Below are positions 7,946-18,385 of a stretch of 38,611 nt of DNA, piece by piece. The stretch is from Bacteroidota bacterium (GTDB taxonomy: Bacteria > Bacteroidota > Bacteroidia > JABEUT01), in the NCBI GenBank assembly GCA_013288205.1, contig JABDCH010000017.1:1-38611 (forward strand), read 5' to 3'. The notes beneath the pieces were generated by a model. The model worked only from the letters and a program-made list of their open reading frames with translations. It had not been told where the DNA came from and searched no databases. The first letter of the stretch is position 1. The number at the start of each line of letters is the position of its first letter. A program made the position numbers and the translations under genes.

Positions 7946-8545
7946 TTAACGTCCCAGCCCTATATCAAGCCCGACATTGATAAGGGGATTCGTATATGGA
8001 TTGTACGGGGAATTATTAAAGTTCCATAAAATATATGCGCAAAAGAAAAATTTTTCGGTTACCGCTTCTTTATATCCTATACCCATCATTGGCAGGGTTA
8101 AATTACCCCTGCTAAGCTGGTAGGTAAATATGTTGGCTTCAGGTAAATTAAGTACATCGCATTCGCCCATTATAAATATCCGCGAAAGCTCATCAGGGAG
8201 GAAATATAGTGCATCAATCCGTGCTCCATAAATGCTTGATGTATAGCTAAATCCTCCATAAGCCTGTGCATCGGCATTTTCATATTGGTAAATAGGCCCA
8301 AGGCCAATCATAAAGCTTTCATTAAAATGATAACTCAAAAGTGGTTCAAGGGCTACAAAGGTCACATCACCAAATTGTAAGCCGAAACTCCCGCCTATCG
8401 ACAAGTGATTTAGAAAACTGTTTGAAGGCATTTGGCTTGGCGCCGGAGCGTAACGGGACGATGTTGAATCGCCCTGCCTTACGTATTGCGCCTGTGCGGA
8501 GATAGTTATATACACTAAAACTAAAATGCTTATTGGCTTCTTCAT
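7946..8545 (-). CDS. Small outer-membrane beta-barrel-like protein
   Basis: This 199-residue protein has a signal peptide (MKKPISILVLVYITISAQAQ) and then alternating, aromatic- and Gly-rich stretches like those of a small outer-membrane barrel (for example SIGGSFGLQFGDVTFVALEPLLSY). No enzyme motif is seen, and I give it no more exact family. Its start codon overlaps the stop of ribD in the form ATGA, so it is very probably translated from the ribD transcript. This coupling need not mean a shared function. Confidence 0.7.
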   Translation of the reverse strand: MKKPISILVLVYITISAQAQYVRQGDSTSSRYAPAPSQMPSNSFLNHLSIGGSFGLQFGDVTFVALEPLLSYHFNESFMIGLGPIYQYENADAQAYGGFSYTSSIYGARIDALYFLPDELSRIFIMGECDVLNLPEANIFTYQLSRGNLTLPMMGIGYKEAVTEKFFFCAYILWNFNNSPYNPYTNPLINVGLDIGLGR

Positions 8546-9621
8546 GATTTTACGGATGACATTTTGCTGTTTGCAGGGTGAAGGTATTCATATAACGTAT
8601 CTGACCCTATCTTTATTTTACGATGCAGATTACCTTTTATAATGGGTGCTTTTATACCATTGCCCGCTTTTTGGGGTGAAATGAATACTCTTGCCTCATC
8701 CCATAAGCCCTGGGTTATAAACGAATTTAAAAACGATGCTCCGCCTTCCACAATCAATGATTGGATGTTGCGATTATATAATTCATCTAAAATGGTATCA
8801 AGAGCGTTTTTCTTAAACTTTATTTTCACAAATTCTGTATTCCCCGATTGGGAGTTTTTCTTTTCATTCAGCACAATAACCTTTGCAAATTTATTAAATA
8901 TGTTGGCTTCCCGGGGAAGTACAAGGTTCCTGTCCAATATTATCCGTATGGGCGATTTGTCTTTCAATTTACCGGTTGCGAGGCGATTGGTGAGCATGGG
9001 GTCATCCATCAAAGTAGTCCGTGTTCCTACCATAATGGCCTGTTCCTCACTGCGCCATTTATGAGATAGTTTATCAGCCTTCTTACCCGTTATTTTCAAT
9101 GGTTTTTCATCTATGGTTCGTATCTTATCTATATAACCGTCTTTAGTCATGGCCCACTTAAGTATAATATAAGGTCGCTTTTCCCGGTGAAAGGTAAAGA
9201 AGCGTTTATTCAATTCTGTGCATTCCTTTTCCAACACCCCTGTAATAATAGTGCATCCGCTGTGCATCAGTTTGGCAATTCCTTTGCCTTTTACTAAAGG
9301 ATTTGGGTCAACACAGCCTATAATAACTTTTTTTATTCCATGCTTAATAATAGTATCGGCACAGGGAGGTGTTTTTCCATGATGTGCACAGGGTTCCAGG
9401 GTAACATATAAGGTAGCGTCTTTTAATAATGCCTTATTTTTTACCGATCGGAGGGCATTTATTTCGGCATGTGCCTCGCCATATTTTTCATGGTAACCCT
9501 TCCCAATAACCTTGCCATTATATACAATTACGCAACCAACCATAGGGTTGGGGGCTACCCTTCCGAAACTTTTAATTGCCAGATTGATAGCTTGTTGCAT
9601 ATATTTTTCGTGGATAGTCAA
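8542..9621 (-). CDS. ribD: RibD: riboflavin deaminase/reductase
   Basis: RibD catalyses two steps of riboflavin synthesis: deamination of the pyrimidine intermediate and reduction of its ribose. The N-terminal deaminase domain shows the zinc ligands: H51-A-E53 and P-C78-A-H-H-G-K-T-P-P-C87. The C-terminal reductase domain begins near residue 150 (ILKWAMTKDGYI) and holds the late glycine-rich stretch L-I-V-E-G-G-A-S-F. The length of 359 residues is normal. I start at the TTG at 9621 because the residues before the first ATG codon (H-E-K-Y-M-Q-Q-A) fit the conserved N-terminus of the family; the ATG at 9600 would remove them. It is divergent from prmC with only 51 bases between, a pairing I recall from other Bacteroidota. 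Confidence 0.95.
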   Translation of the reverse strand: MTIHEKYMQQAINLAIKSFGRVAPNPMVGCVIVYNGKVIGKGYHEKYGEAHAEINALRSVKNKALLKDATLYVTLEPCAHHGKTPPCADTIIKHGIKKVIIGCVDPNPLVKGKGIAKLMHSGCTIITGVLEKECTELNKRFFTFHREKRPYIILKWAMTKDGYIDKIRTIDEKPLKITGKKADKLSHKWRSEEQAIMVGTRTTLMDDPMLTNRLATGKLKDKSPIRIILDRNLVLPREANIFNKFAKVIVLNEKKNSQSGNTEFVKIKFKKNALDTILDELYNRNIQSLIVEGGASFLNSFITQGLWDEARVFISPQKAGNGIKAPIIKGNLHRKIKIGSDTLYEYLHPANSKMSSVKS

Positions 9622-9672
9622 ACCATTTTATATTAATCTTCGTATGTTGCCTTTTAAGCTACTACTGTAAAC

Positions 9673-10521
9673 ATGAAGTTAAATGAATTAAAAGATATTT
9701 TCAGCAGTGAATTGAAAAGCATATATTCAAAGGAAGAATCGCGAACCATTCTGAATTACATATTAATTGATGCAGTAGGAATCCCAAAATTAACTATCCT
9801 TTTGCAATCGCAGATTGAATTAGACGAAAATCAATCTGAAAAGGCTTTATCCTTCTTGGTAGACTTAAAAAAAGGTATCCCGGTTCAGCACCTGCTGGGC
9901 ATAGCTCATTTTTACGGAATGATGCTGGAAGTTAATGCTGATGTGTTGATTCCGAGGCAGGAAACAGAAGAGTTGGTCGACTGGATCATTAAAGATACCG
10001 GCGATGCAAAAGTAAGGATACTAGACGTGTGTACAGGTAGCGGCTGCATAGCACTGGCACTAAAAAAGCATTTACCTTCAGCTGACGTAACTGCTGTTGA
10101 TATTTCGGAAAAAGCCCTTGCTGTTGCACGGAAAAATGCGCTCAATCAAAATCTTGAGGTCCATTTTAAAAAAGTAGATGCCTTGAATTTGGAGCAGGAA
10201 TTGAGTAATGAGGTGTTTGACATCATTGTTTCAAACCCACCATATATTCCTCTTTCAGATAAGGATACGGTGCAAAAAAGCGTGTGGATGTACGAACCGC
10301 ATATTGCTTTGTTCGTGCCGGATAAGTGCCCATTAGTGTTCTATGAAGCCATAGCAAAGTATGCAAAAAACTTCAACCCAGTATTGCTCTATTTTGAAAT
10401 GAACGAAGACTTGGGCGATGAGCTTGCTGAACTAATGAGCAACATGGTTTTCAAAGATATAACTATTCGAGCAGATTTAAACGGCAAAAACAGAATGTTA
10501 AAGTGTCGTTTTTTTAGCTAA
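9673..10521 (+). CDS. prmC: PrmC: release factor glutamine methyltransferase
   Basis: PrmC methylates the glutamine of the GGQ motif in peptide chain release factors RF1 and RF2, using S-adenosylmethionine. The 282-residue protein has the expected order: a helical N-terminal substrate domain, the hinge motif R-Q-E-T-E-E-L, the SAM-binding stretch ILDVCTGSGCIALAL (residues 116-130), and the N-P-P-Y catalytic motif at 188-191. It starts at an ATG 51 bases from the divergent ribD. ligA follows 31 bases downstream on the same strand. It uses the methyl donor whose by-product is recycled by AhcY, also coded in this window, but this is a general link only. Confidence 0.95.
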   Translation: MKLNELKDIFSSELKSIYSKEESRTILNYILIDAVGIPKLTILLQSQIELDENQSEKALSFLVDLKKGIPVQHLLGIAHFYGMMLEVNADVLIPRQETEELVDWIIKDTGDAKVRILDVCTGSGCIALALKKHLPSADVTAVDISEKALAVARKNALNQNLEVHFKKVDALNLEQELSNEVFDIIVSNPPYIPLSDKDTVQKSVWMYEPHIALFVPDKCPLVFYEAIAKYAKNFNPVLLYFEMNEDLGDELAELMSNMVFKDITIRADLNGKNRMLKCRFFS

Positions 10522-10526
10522 TATTA

Positions 10527-12565
<2,039 letters not shown>

Positions 12566-12583
12566 TTTTAAATAACGGAAGCT

Positions 12584-13711
12584 TTGAAGTACCTCTTATA
12601 TCCCATATCACTCCTTTATGGAATAATTATATCCATACGAAATCTGATGTTTGATCGTCGTATGATACGTTCCACACGTTTTCCCACCTGGGTTATTTCA
12701 ATCGGTAACCTCTCAGTGGGTGGTACCGGAAAATCTCCCCATGTGGAATATATGGCACGTGTGCTTGAGGGTATGAACAATAAGTACAAGGGACTTCACA
12801 TGCCCCTGAATAAGATGGCAATAGTAAGCCGGGGTTATGGCAGAACCACCACCGGGTTTGTAATGGTGAACGAAACCAGTGATGCCGGGCAAGTTGGCGA
12901 TGAACCCCTGCAACTGAAACGCAGATTAAAAGAAGTATATGTTGCAGTAGATGAAGACAGGGTGCATGGAATAAATACATTGCTTGAAAAAAACAGGTGG
13001 ATTCATTTGGTGATTCTTGATGATGCTTTTCAACACCGTTATGTAAAAAGTGATTTATCTATTTTACTTACTAATTATAATTTCCCATTTTATAAAGATT
13101 ATATGTTGCCATTTGGCAGACTAAGAGAACCTCGCAGCGGATACAAGCGCGCCCGTTTTATTTTTGTGACAGATACTCCTCCCAACATCAGCGAGGGTGA
13201 AAAAAAACAAATCATAGATAAAATAAATCCCGGCTATAAGCAAAAAGTATTCTTTTCGAGCATCTTCTACCAAGACCTTCTCCCGGTTTTTAAAAATACT
13301 CCCGATGCCCCGCCAATAGATAAAGCCACCTCTGTTGTGCTTTTTACAGGCATAGCAAATCCACAAAGTTTGTATGCCCATTTAAATGCAACTGCAAAAG
13401 AAGTTACACATATTGTTTTCCCTGATCATCATATCTTCCAGCCTGATGATATAACTAAAGTGGTGAATGCGTACAACGCTACCTTAAATCCCAATAAACT
13501 TATCGTAACAACCGAAAAGGATGCTATGCGCCTGGAAACGGGAAATTTGATAAATAGCTTTGGGCATACCCCGGTTTTTTATTTGCCTATACAGGTTAAG
13601 GTGGATGCTGACGAGAGACTGGAAGACTCCATTATAAGTAAATTAAGCCCTCCCAGCTTTGCCCGGATGGTAAGTAATAAAGCCATGGTTAATAAGATTG
13701 CTGAACAATAA
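12584..13711 (+). CDS. lpxK: LpxK: tetraacyldisaccharide 4'-kinase
   Basis: LpxK phosphorylates the 4' position of the lipid A disaccharide at the inner membrane, so this organism makes lipopolysaccharide. The family P-loop is S-V-G-G-T-G-K-S-P at residues 44-52, and the conserved later stretch D-D-A-F-Q-H-R is visible. A short hydrophobic N-terminal helix (LLYPISLLYGIIISIRN) anchors it. The start codon is TTG at 12584; this fits the family N-terminus (MKYLLYPISLLYG), and I see no better start. The length of 375 is longer than the E. coli enzyme and within what I know for Bacteroidota. The gene lies 18 bases downstream of ligA. Confidence 0.95.
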   Translation: MKYLLYPISLLYGIIISIRNLMFDRRMIRSTRFPTWVISIGNLSVGGTGKSPHVEYMARVLEGMNNKYKGLHMPLNKMAIVSRGYGRTTTGFVMVNETSDAGQVGDEPLQLKRRLKEVYVAVDEDRVHGINTLLEKNRWIHLVILDDAFQHRYVKSDLSILLTNYNFPFYKDYMLPFGRLREPRSGYKRARFIFVTDTPPNISEGEKKQIIDKINPGYKQKVFFSSIFYQDLLPVFKNTPDAPPIDKATSVVLFTGIANPQSLYAHLNATAKEVTHIVFPDHHIFQPDDITKVVNAYNATLNPNKLIVTTEKDAMRLETGNLINSFGHTPVFYLPIQVKVDADERLEDSIISKLSPPSFARMVSNKAMVNKIAEQ

Positions 13712-13740
13712 ACAGCAGTTTCCTGTTATGTTAAAGTCCA

Positions 13741-13748
13741 TATCTTTG
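13741..13748 (+). promoter_or_regulatory. -7 element for the large membrane protein gene
   Basis: TATCTTTG matches TAnnTTTG and ends 18 bases before the ATG at 13767. A TTTC lies 18 bases upstream as a possible -33 element. Confidence 0.45.
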
Positions 13749-13766
13749 TCATAGTTAGTATAATGA

Positions 13767-15656
13767 ATGACAGGATTGGGGAAATTATTTAGTGCATGGT
13801 TTCATCAACCCGGAATAAATGATGTAACCTTCAACAGAAAACAATACCTGTCTTTTGCGGGGTTTGCACTTTTAATTTTGGTTTTCACTTTCCCATTCTT
13901 TTCCCCCGAAATTCATTTCGGAATGGATGGTTCTGAGTTTTTTGCATTTAATTATTTATTTTACCATCATATTCAGTTTGGAACCAGTGTTGTGTTTACG
14001 TATGGTCCCCTGGGATTTTTATGCGGACCTGAATACCTGGGTAATAACCTCATTATAGCCATTGTTCTGATAAACGCTATTCGGTTTGTTTTTATATATG
14101 GATTCCTCATGTTCGGTTTTTTAGTTAATAAATCTCACCGGGTATTCCACATCCTACTGGCAATTGGCATTTGCAACCTGGCCTATATCGATATGATTTT
14201 TGTCGGCAGTGCCATTGTAACCATGTTACTATTCCACCTCCGCAAAAAAATAATATGGCTGGCGCTTGGCTGCTTATTAGGCTCTGTAGCGCTTCTTGTA
14301 AAATCTTCTTACGGCGTAATAAGTATGGCTATTTTGTTTTCGTATGCCTTGTATACTATTATTTGGCACAAGCGTGTAGATGTTTTTTTGAATACATGTA
14401 TTTTCATTTTCTGTTCGCTCTTTGTTATATGGTTTACGCTGTACCATAGTTTTTCGGGCATCTTCACCTATTTCCAGGCCATGTATCAATTCAGCAAGGA
14501 TAATTCGAGCGCTTATCAAATTAATGTGGTAAATCACTGGGGAATCCTTGGGCTGGCATTGGTTTTCTTTTTCCTACCTTTGCTATTCAATAAAAGCGAA
14601 CTTACAAAGCTGTTGTATTTTATTTCGGTAGCAGGCTTGTATGCTGCGTTTAAGTACTCATTTGCACGGGAAGAGAATTGGCATCTGCGCTTTTTATTTG
14701 ATTTCTGTATCACATTTTTTGCGCTTTTTATATTACTCAATACGAGTAGCAAACCATTTATAATAATGTTACCGTTGGCTGCCATAACATTGCTCTATTG
14801 CAATATATGCATGACGAATGCTTATGCCATTGGAAATAGTGTGTCAATTATCAGCGTCGATAATTTTATGAAGTTTGTTATACATTATGATGATGCTATC
14901 CGAGAAGCAAAAAAATCGAGCGAGGTTAAATTGCTTGACGAAGAACAAAGATCAATTATAGGAAATAGCACAGTCGATTGTTATCCTTTGGAATTAACGT
15001 ATGTTATTGCCGATACATTAAATTGGGAACCGCGCCCCACATTGCAAATATTGTCTTACACGCCTTGGCTCGATTCGCATAATGCTTCGTTTTTATCTTC
15101 CGGTAATGCACCGAGGTTTTATGTATGGCAACTTTCACCGCCCCCAATTTCCCTGTACTCGGTCGATGATCATTATCTGTTAAATGAAGAGCCCATATCG
15201 ATATATGAGTTTTTTAAACATTACCAACTTATAAATGCAAATTCCAAGGTTGCTTTATTCCGGCATACGGATGCGAAGCTATTGGGAGATGAACATATGA
15301 CAGGCTCTTCCGAAGGTAATATTAATAAATGGATTAATATACCATCTACTGATAGCCTTACTGTATTACGGGCAAAAATACATTTTCATAATACATATAA
15401 AGGAGTGCTGAGAAAAACATTTTATAAAGATCAGATATACTTTATTGACTATATGCTGGCAAATGGAATTATAGAATCGCATCGACTTGTTCCCGGGAAT
15501 GCTGTTTCAGGAGTGTGGATTAACCCTTTGGTTAGTGACATAACAAAAGGACCAGGCAGTGGCGAAAAGGTAAAAGCAATTCGTATCCGTGTAACGGGTT
15601 CGGGGTATATCAAGGATAATTTTTCCATAGATTGGAAAACCTTCCGGATACTGTGA
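13767..15656 (+). CDS. Large polytopic membrane protein, GT-C-like layout
   Basis: This is a 629-residue protein without a family that I can name with confidence. The first roughly 370 residues contain many hydrophobic segments (for example FALLILVFTFPFFSP near 34-48 and later blocks), and the last roughly 250 residues are soluble and carry no clear motif. An early loop with Asp and Glu (F-G-M-D-G-S-E-F-F) follows the first membrane segment, and F-T-Y-G-P-L-G-F-L follows it. Acidic residues in this first loop, many membrane segments and a soluble C-terminal domain are the layout of GT-C glycosyltransferases, so transfer of a sugar from a lipid carrier is one possibility (inference). It has its own promoter-like element and is followed by mscL. 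Confidence 0.75.
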   Translation: MTGLGKLFSAWFHQPGINDVTFNRKQYLSFAGFALLILVFTFPFFSPEIHFGMDGSEFFAFNYLFYHHIQFGTSVVFTYGPLGFLCGPEYLGNNLIIAIVLINAIRFVFIYGFLMFGFLVNKSHRVFHILLAIGICNLAYIDMIFVGSAIVTMLLFHLRKKIIWLALGCLLGSVALLVKSSYGVISMAILFSYALYTIIWHKRVDVFLNTCIFIFCSLFVIWFTLYHSFSGIFTYFQAMYQFSKDNSSAYQINVVNHWGILGLALVFFFLPLLFNKSELTKLLYFISVAGLYAAFKYSFAREENWHLRFLFDFCITFFALFILLNTSSKPFIIMLPLAAITLLYCNICMTNAYAIGNSVSIISVDNFMKFVIHYDDAIREAKKSSEVKLLDEEQRSIIGNSTVDCYPLELTYVIADTLNWEPRPTLQILSYTPWLDSHNASFLSSGNAPRFYVWQLSPPPISLYSVDDHYLLNEEPISIYEFFKHYQLINANSKVALFRHTDAKLLGDEHMTGSSEGNINKWINIPSTDSLTVLRAKIHFHNTYKGVLRKTFYKDQIYFIDYMLANGIIESHRLVPGNAVSGVWINPLVSDITKGPGSGEKVKAIRIRVTGSGYIKDNFSIDWKTFRIL

Positions 15657-15675
15657 TATAATTGCCTGAAATTTT

Positions 15676-15683
15676 TATTTTTG
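15676..15683 (+). promoter_or_regulatory. -7 element for mscL
   Basis: TATTTTTG matches TAnnTTTG, lies 43 bases upstream of the mscL ATG and is followed by CATTATG. I see no convincing -33 element. Confidence 0.45.
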
Positions 15684-15726
15684 CATTATGTGTTCTTTTA
15701 ATCAATAACCCTCAAACACCCATCTT

Positions 15727-16122
15727 ATGTCAGCTTTACAAGAATTTAAAAAGTTTGCCCTGCAAGGCAATGTGGTTGATCTTGCCGTTGGTATTGTAAT
15801 TGGCGCTGCTTTCAGCAAAATAGTAAGCTCCGTGGTAGACGATATTGTTACGCCCGCCGTTTTAACTCCTGCACTGAAAGCCGCAAAACTTACTGATTTA
15901 AGCCAGTTAGTTATACCGGGTACTGCTATTAAATATGGCAATTTTCTTTCTAATATTATTTCTTTTATTATTGTGGCTTTTTCATTGTTCATTGTGGTTA
16001 AGCTTATAAATGCAGCCAAAAAGAAAGAACAGGTCGTTGTACCGCTGGCCCCGGTAGAAGCATCTCCCACCGAAGTTCTTTTAACGGAGATTAGAGATTT
16101 GCTGAGGAAAGAAGCAAAATAA
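15727..16122 (+). CDS. mscL: MscL: large-conductance mechanosensitive channel
   Basis: MscL opens under membrane tension and releases solutes after osmotic downshock. The protein has 131 residues, the normal length. The N-terminal helix and first membrane segment are very well kept (FKKFALQGNVVDLAVGIVIG, then AAFSKIVSSVVDDIV), as are TM2 (FIIVAFSLFIVVKLIN) and the C-terminal helix motif E-V-L-L-T-E-I-R-D-L-L. The periplasmic loop differs from E. coli, which is usual. A -7 element lies 43 bases upstream, so it is probably transcribed on its own. The Kdp potassium locus lies about 500 bases further on the opposite strand; both serve osmotic balance but share no transcript. Confidence 0.97.
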   Translation: MSALQEFKKFALQGNVVDLAVGIVIGAAFSKIVSSVVDDIVTPAVLTPALKAAKLTDLSQLVIPGTAIKYGNFLSNIISFIIVAFSLFIVVKLINAAKKKEQVVVPLAPVEASPTEVLLTEIRDLLRKEAK

Positions 16123-16163
16123 AAAATATATCACTGACTTTTTTTAAAGCCCTGCATTGTGCC

Positions 16164-16625
16164 ATGACTAAACTTCTTACTATTATCCTTTTCTTTTATT
16201 GCTCTACTTTAATTGCACAAAATAAAAGCAATAATTGGACAATAAGCTTAAACGATAGTGTTGTCAGGCAAATGCCCTGGATTGATAGTTTAACCGTATT
16301 ATGGAAAAGAATGTTTCCCGCTGGTCAACCACCTCTTCAATTATGGAGCGATAGCGGGTACATAGTAAATAATGCTGATCCCGATAAGGGTTATATATCC
16401 CTAAAAAAAATAAATGGTGAACCGGAAGAAGGCTTTATTTATTTTTATGATACTTACTTGAAATTTACATTTTTTCTAAAGGAATTCAAATCAGGGGAGA
16501 AGAGTACAATTAAATTGCACAAAATTTATAAACTGCTTTCCGGGAAAAATTGTAATTACACAGCAGTTTTAACAGAATTTGTAGATAAGAAGTCAATACC
16601 TATTGCCATAATTTATTTTAAATGA
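16164..16625 (+). CDS. Small secreted protein, unknown function
   Basis: This 153-residue protein is not recognised. The first 19 residues are a Sec signal (MTKLLTIILFFYCSTLIAQ) and cleavage after A-Q is likely, so it acts outside the inner membrane. The mature part has mixed beta-type sequence with W and Y residues (NNWTISLNDSVVRQMPW, then EEGFIYFYDTYLKFTFFLKEF) and just one cysteine (K-N-C-N-Y-T), with no known motif. It starts 41 bases after the stop of mscL on the same strand and may be on the same transcript. The histidine kinase gene ends 57 bases downstream on the other strand. Confidence 0.65.
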   Translation: MTKLLTIILFFYCSTLIAQNKSNNWTISLNDSVVRQMPWIDSLTVLWKRMFPAGQPPLQLWSDSGYIVNNADPDKGYISLKKINGEPEEGFIYFYDTYLKFTFFLKEFKSGEKSTIKLHKIYKLLSGKNCNYTAVLTEFVDKKSIPIAIIYFK

Positions 16626-16638
16626 GTTGTTTATGGAG

Positions 16639-16679
16639 ACAATGAGTATGAAATTTGCTGAGAGCTAAACTCATATTGT
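16639..16679. terminator. Imperfect hairpin between convergent genes
   Basis: ACAATGAGT (16639-16647) pairs with ACTCATATTGT (16669-16679), with a two-base bulge and a 21-base loop. It lies between the end of the small secreted protein gene and the end of the potassium-locus kinase gene, where a terminator for both is expected. The stem is AT-rich and there is no strong U tract, so the call is weak. Confidence 0.3.
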
Positions 16680-16681
16680 AA

Positions 16682-18385
16682 TCATACTATAGGGAGTACA
16701 AAATAAAACCTACTACCTATTCCAACAGTACTCTCTACTCCTATTTTTCCATTTTGCGATTCTATGAATTCCTTACTAATTGCAAGTCCTAACCCGGTAC
16801 CTGATTTGCCAACTTCTCCGCTTGGAATTTTATTAAACCTATCAAAAACCCTATCCAGGTATTTGGGCTCTATTCCCTTTCCATGATCTGTTGCAGAGAA
16901 CATTAAGCCTTCCGGTACATTCTTAGCCTCCATTATTATTTCAGAATTTTCGTTGCTGTACCGGATAGCATTGGATAGGAAATTTACCATTACCCAAGCT
17001 GTCTTTTCGAGGTCGCAATGCACTTTTGGCAGGTCAGAAGGGCAATTGATCTTAATAGCAATATGTTTTTGCTCTGCCTGAACTTTAAGGGCATTATTTG
17101 CATAATCAATAATAGAACGTGCTTCCACAAATTGTTTTTCAAGGGTTATTTTCCCGCTTTCCACTTGGGCAAGGTCCAATAGCTCGCCGGTTATGGAAAG
17201 CAATCTTTGCGAGTCTTCCTTAATATTGCCAATCAGTTTGGTCTGTTCCTCATTTAATGCACCAATGCGGGTATCTTCCAGTAGTTTCAGGCTCATCTTT
17301 ATAGATGCTATTGGTGTCTTGAGTTCATGAGAAATGGTAGCAATAAAATTGGTTTTGGCAAGGTCTAATTCCTTAAACTGGGTAATATTTCTCAATAGTA
17401 CGACACTTCCTATTGCCTTATCCTCCGCTGTGATATTTAATATCTCTTTGGAGAAATAACTTTCTTTCGAATCAGCATATATCTTCAAGGGAGCATTATT
17501 ACCATTATCGTTAATCAGGTTTCGCAGTAAATCATTTTTTAATGCAATATCGGGCGAATACTTGCCAATTAAATCCGCTTCTTTAATTCCCAGTATCTTA
17601 ATAGCTGTAGTATTTACAAAAAGAATATTGCGGTTCTCGTCCAACCCGATAATTGGGTCTTTCATGCCATTGATAATAGTTTCTATTCTCCTTTTTTCAA
17701 AAATAATTTTTGCCAGGTTACTATTTTCATATTCATTCAATTGTTTTGCCATTGAATTAAATGCTTCTGCAAGTTCTCCAAACTCATCGCTTTTATCAAT
17801 GTTGATCCGTTGAGAATAATTTTTATTGGCAATTTGTTTGATACCTGCTGTGAGCTCATTAATCGGGTTCGCAATATATCCGGGGAAATTGAGTAAAAAT
17901 GAAAAGGAAAGGAGAAAACTCAGGGTTCCAAGTATGGTCAAATAAAGTTTGGCTTTGTCTGCTGTTTGCTGTGTTTCTTTACTTTTCCTCACGATAGCAT
18001 TCATGTTGAGTTCGCTCACCAGGTAAATCCGGGTGCGAATAGCGGGTATCAATGAAGCAGAGGTATCATGCTGTCTGAATTTTTCAAATAAATCCCGTAA
18101 GGAAGAAGTTGCTTCCTGTTCTCCCGGCTCTGTAATATTTTTTTCCTGTGCTTCCAAATTTTTCTCGAAATCACCAAGTGAGCTAAAATTCCTTACTTCA
18201 AATTGGTCGAGATCGCTTTGCATATTTTTGGCATAAACAATACTTTCATAATTTGCTTTGAGAATATTTTTTGATTCATCGGCAAGCTTGTTTATAGCGA
18301 ATAACCCAACTATACCTGTAAGTATAATTACAACGAACAGGAAAAGAATACCAAGAGAAAGTTTTGATTTAATTCTAAGTTTCAT
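16682..18385 (-). CDS. Membrane sensor histidine kinase of the kdp locus (HAMP-PAS-HisKA-HATPase)
   Basis: This 567-residue kinase has TM1 at about 10-32, an extracytoplasmic stretch of some 110 residues, TM2 at 147-170, HAMP to about 222, a PAS domain at about 230-335, HisKA with the phospho-acceptor H353 (A-T-I-S-H-E-L-K-T-P), and HATPase with N box (NFLSNAIRYSNENS), D-H-G-K-G-I and G-T-G-L-G-L. It is not the C-terminal part of a normal KdpD, as the four-helix KdpD membrane domain is missing. Its ATG overlaps the TAA of the KdpD-like gene by one base (TAATG), so the two are translationally coupled and probably form one sensor. The only response regulator nearby is the NtrC-type protein at 25854-27188, its likely partner (inference). 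Confidence 0.93.
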   Translation of the reverse strand: MKLRIKSKLSLGILFLFVVIILTGIVGLFAINKLADESKNILKANYESIVYAKNMQSDLDQFEVRNFSSLGDFEKNLEAQEKNITEPGEQEATSSLRDLFEKFRQHDTSASLIPAIRTRIYLVSELNMNAIVRKSKETQQTADKAKLYLTILGTLSFLLSFSFLLNFPGYIANPINELTAGIKQIANKNYSQRINIDKSDEFGELAEAFNSMAKQLNEYENSNLAKIIFEKRRIETIINGMKDPIIGLDENRNILFVNTTAIKILGIKEADLIGKYSPDIALKNDLLRNLINDNGNNAPLKIYADSKESYFSKEILNITAEDKAIGSVVLLRNITQFKELDLAKTNFIATISHELKTPIASIKMSLKLLEDTRIGALNEEQTKLIGNIKEDSQRLLSITGELLDLAQVESGKITLEKQFVEARSIIDYANNALKVQAEQKHIAIKINCPSDLPKVHCDLEKTAWVMVNFLSNAIRYSNENSEIIMEAKNVPEGLMFSATDHGKGIEPKYLDRVFDRFNKIPSGEVGKSGTGLGLAISKEFIESQNGKIGVESTVGIGSRFYFVLPIV

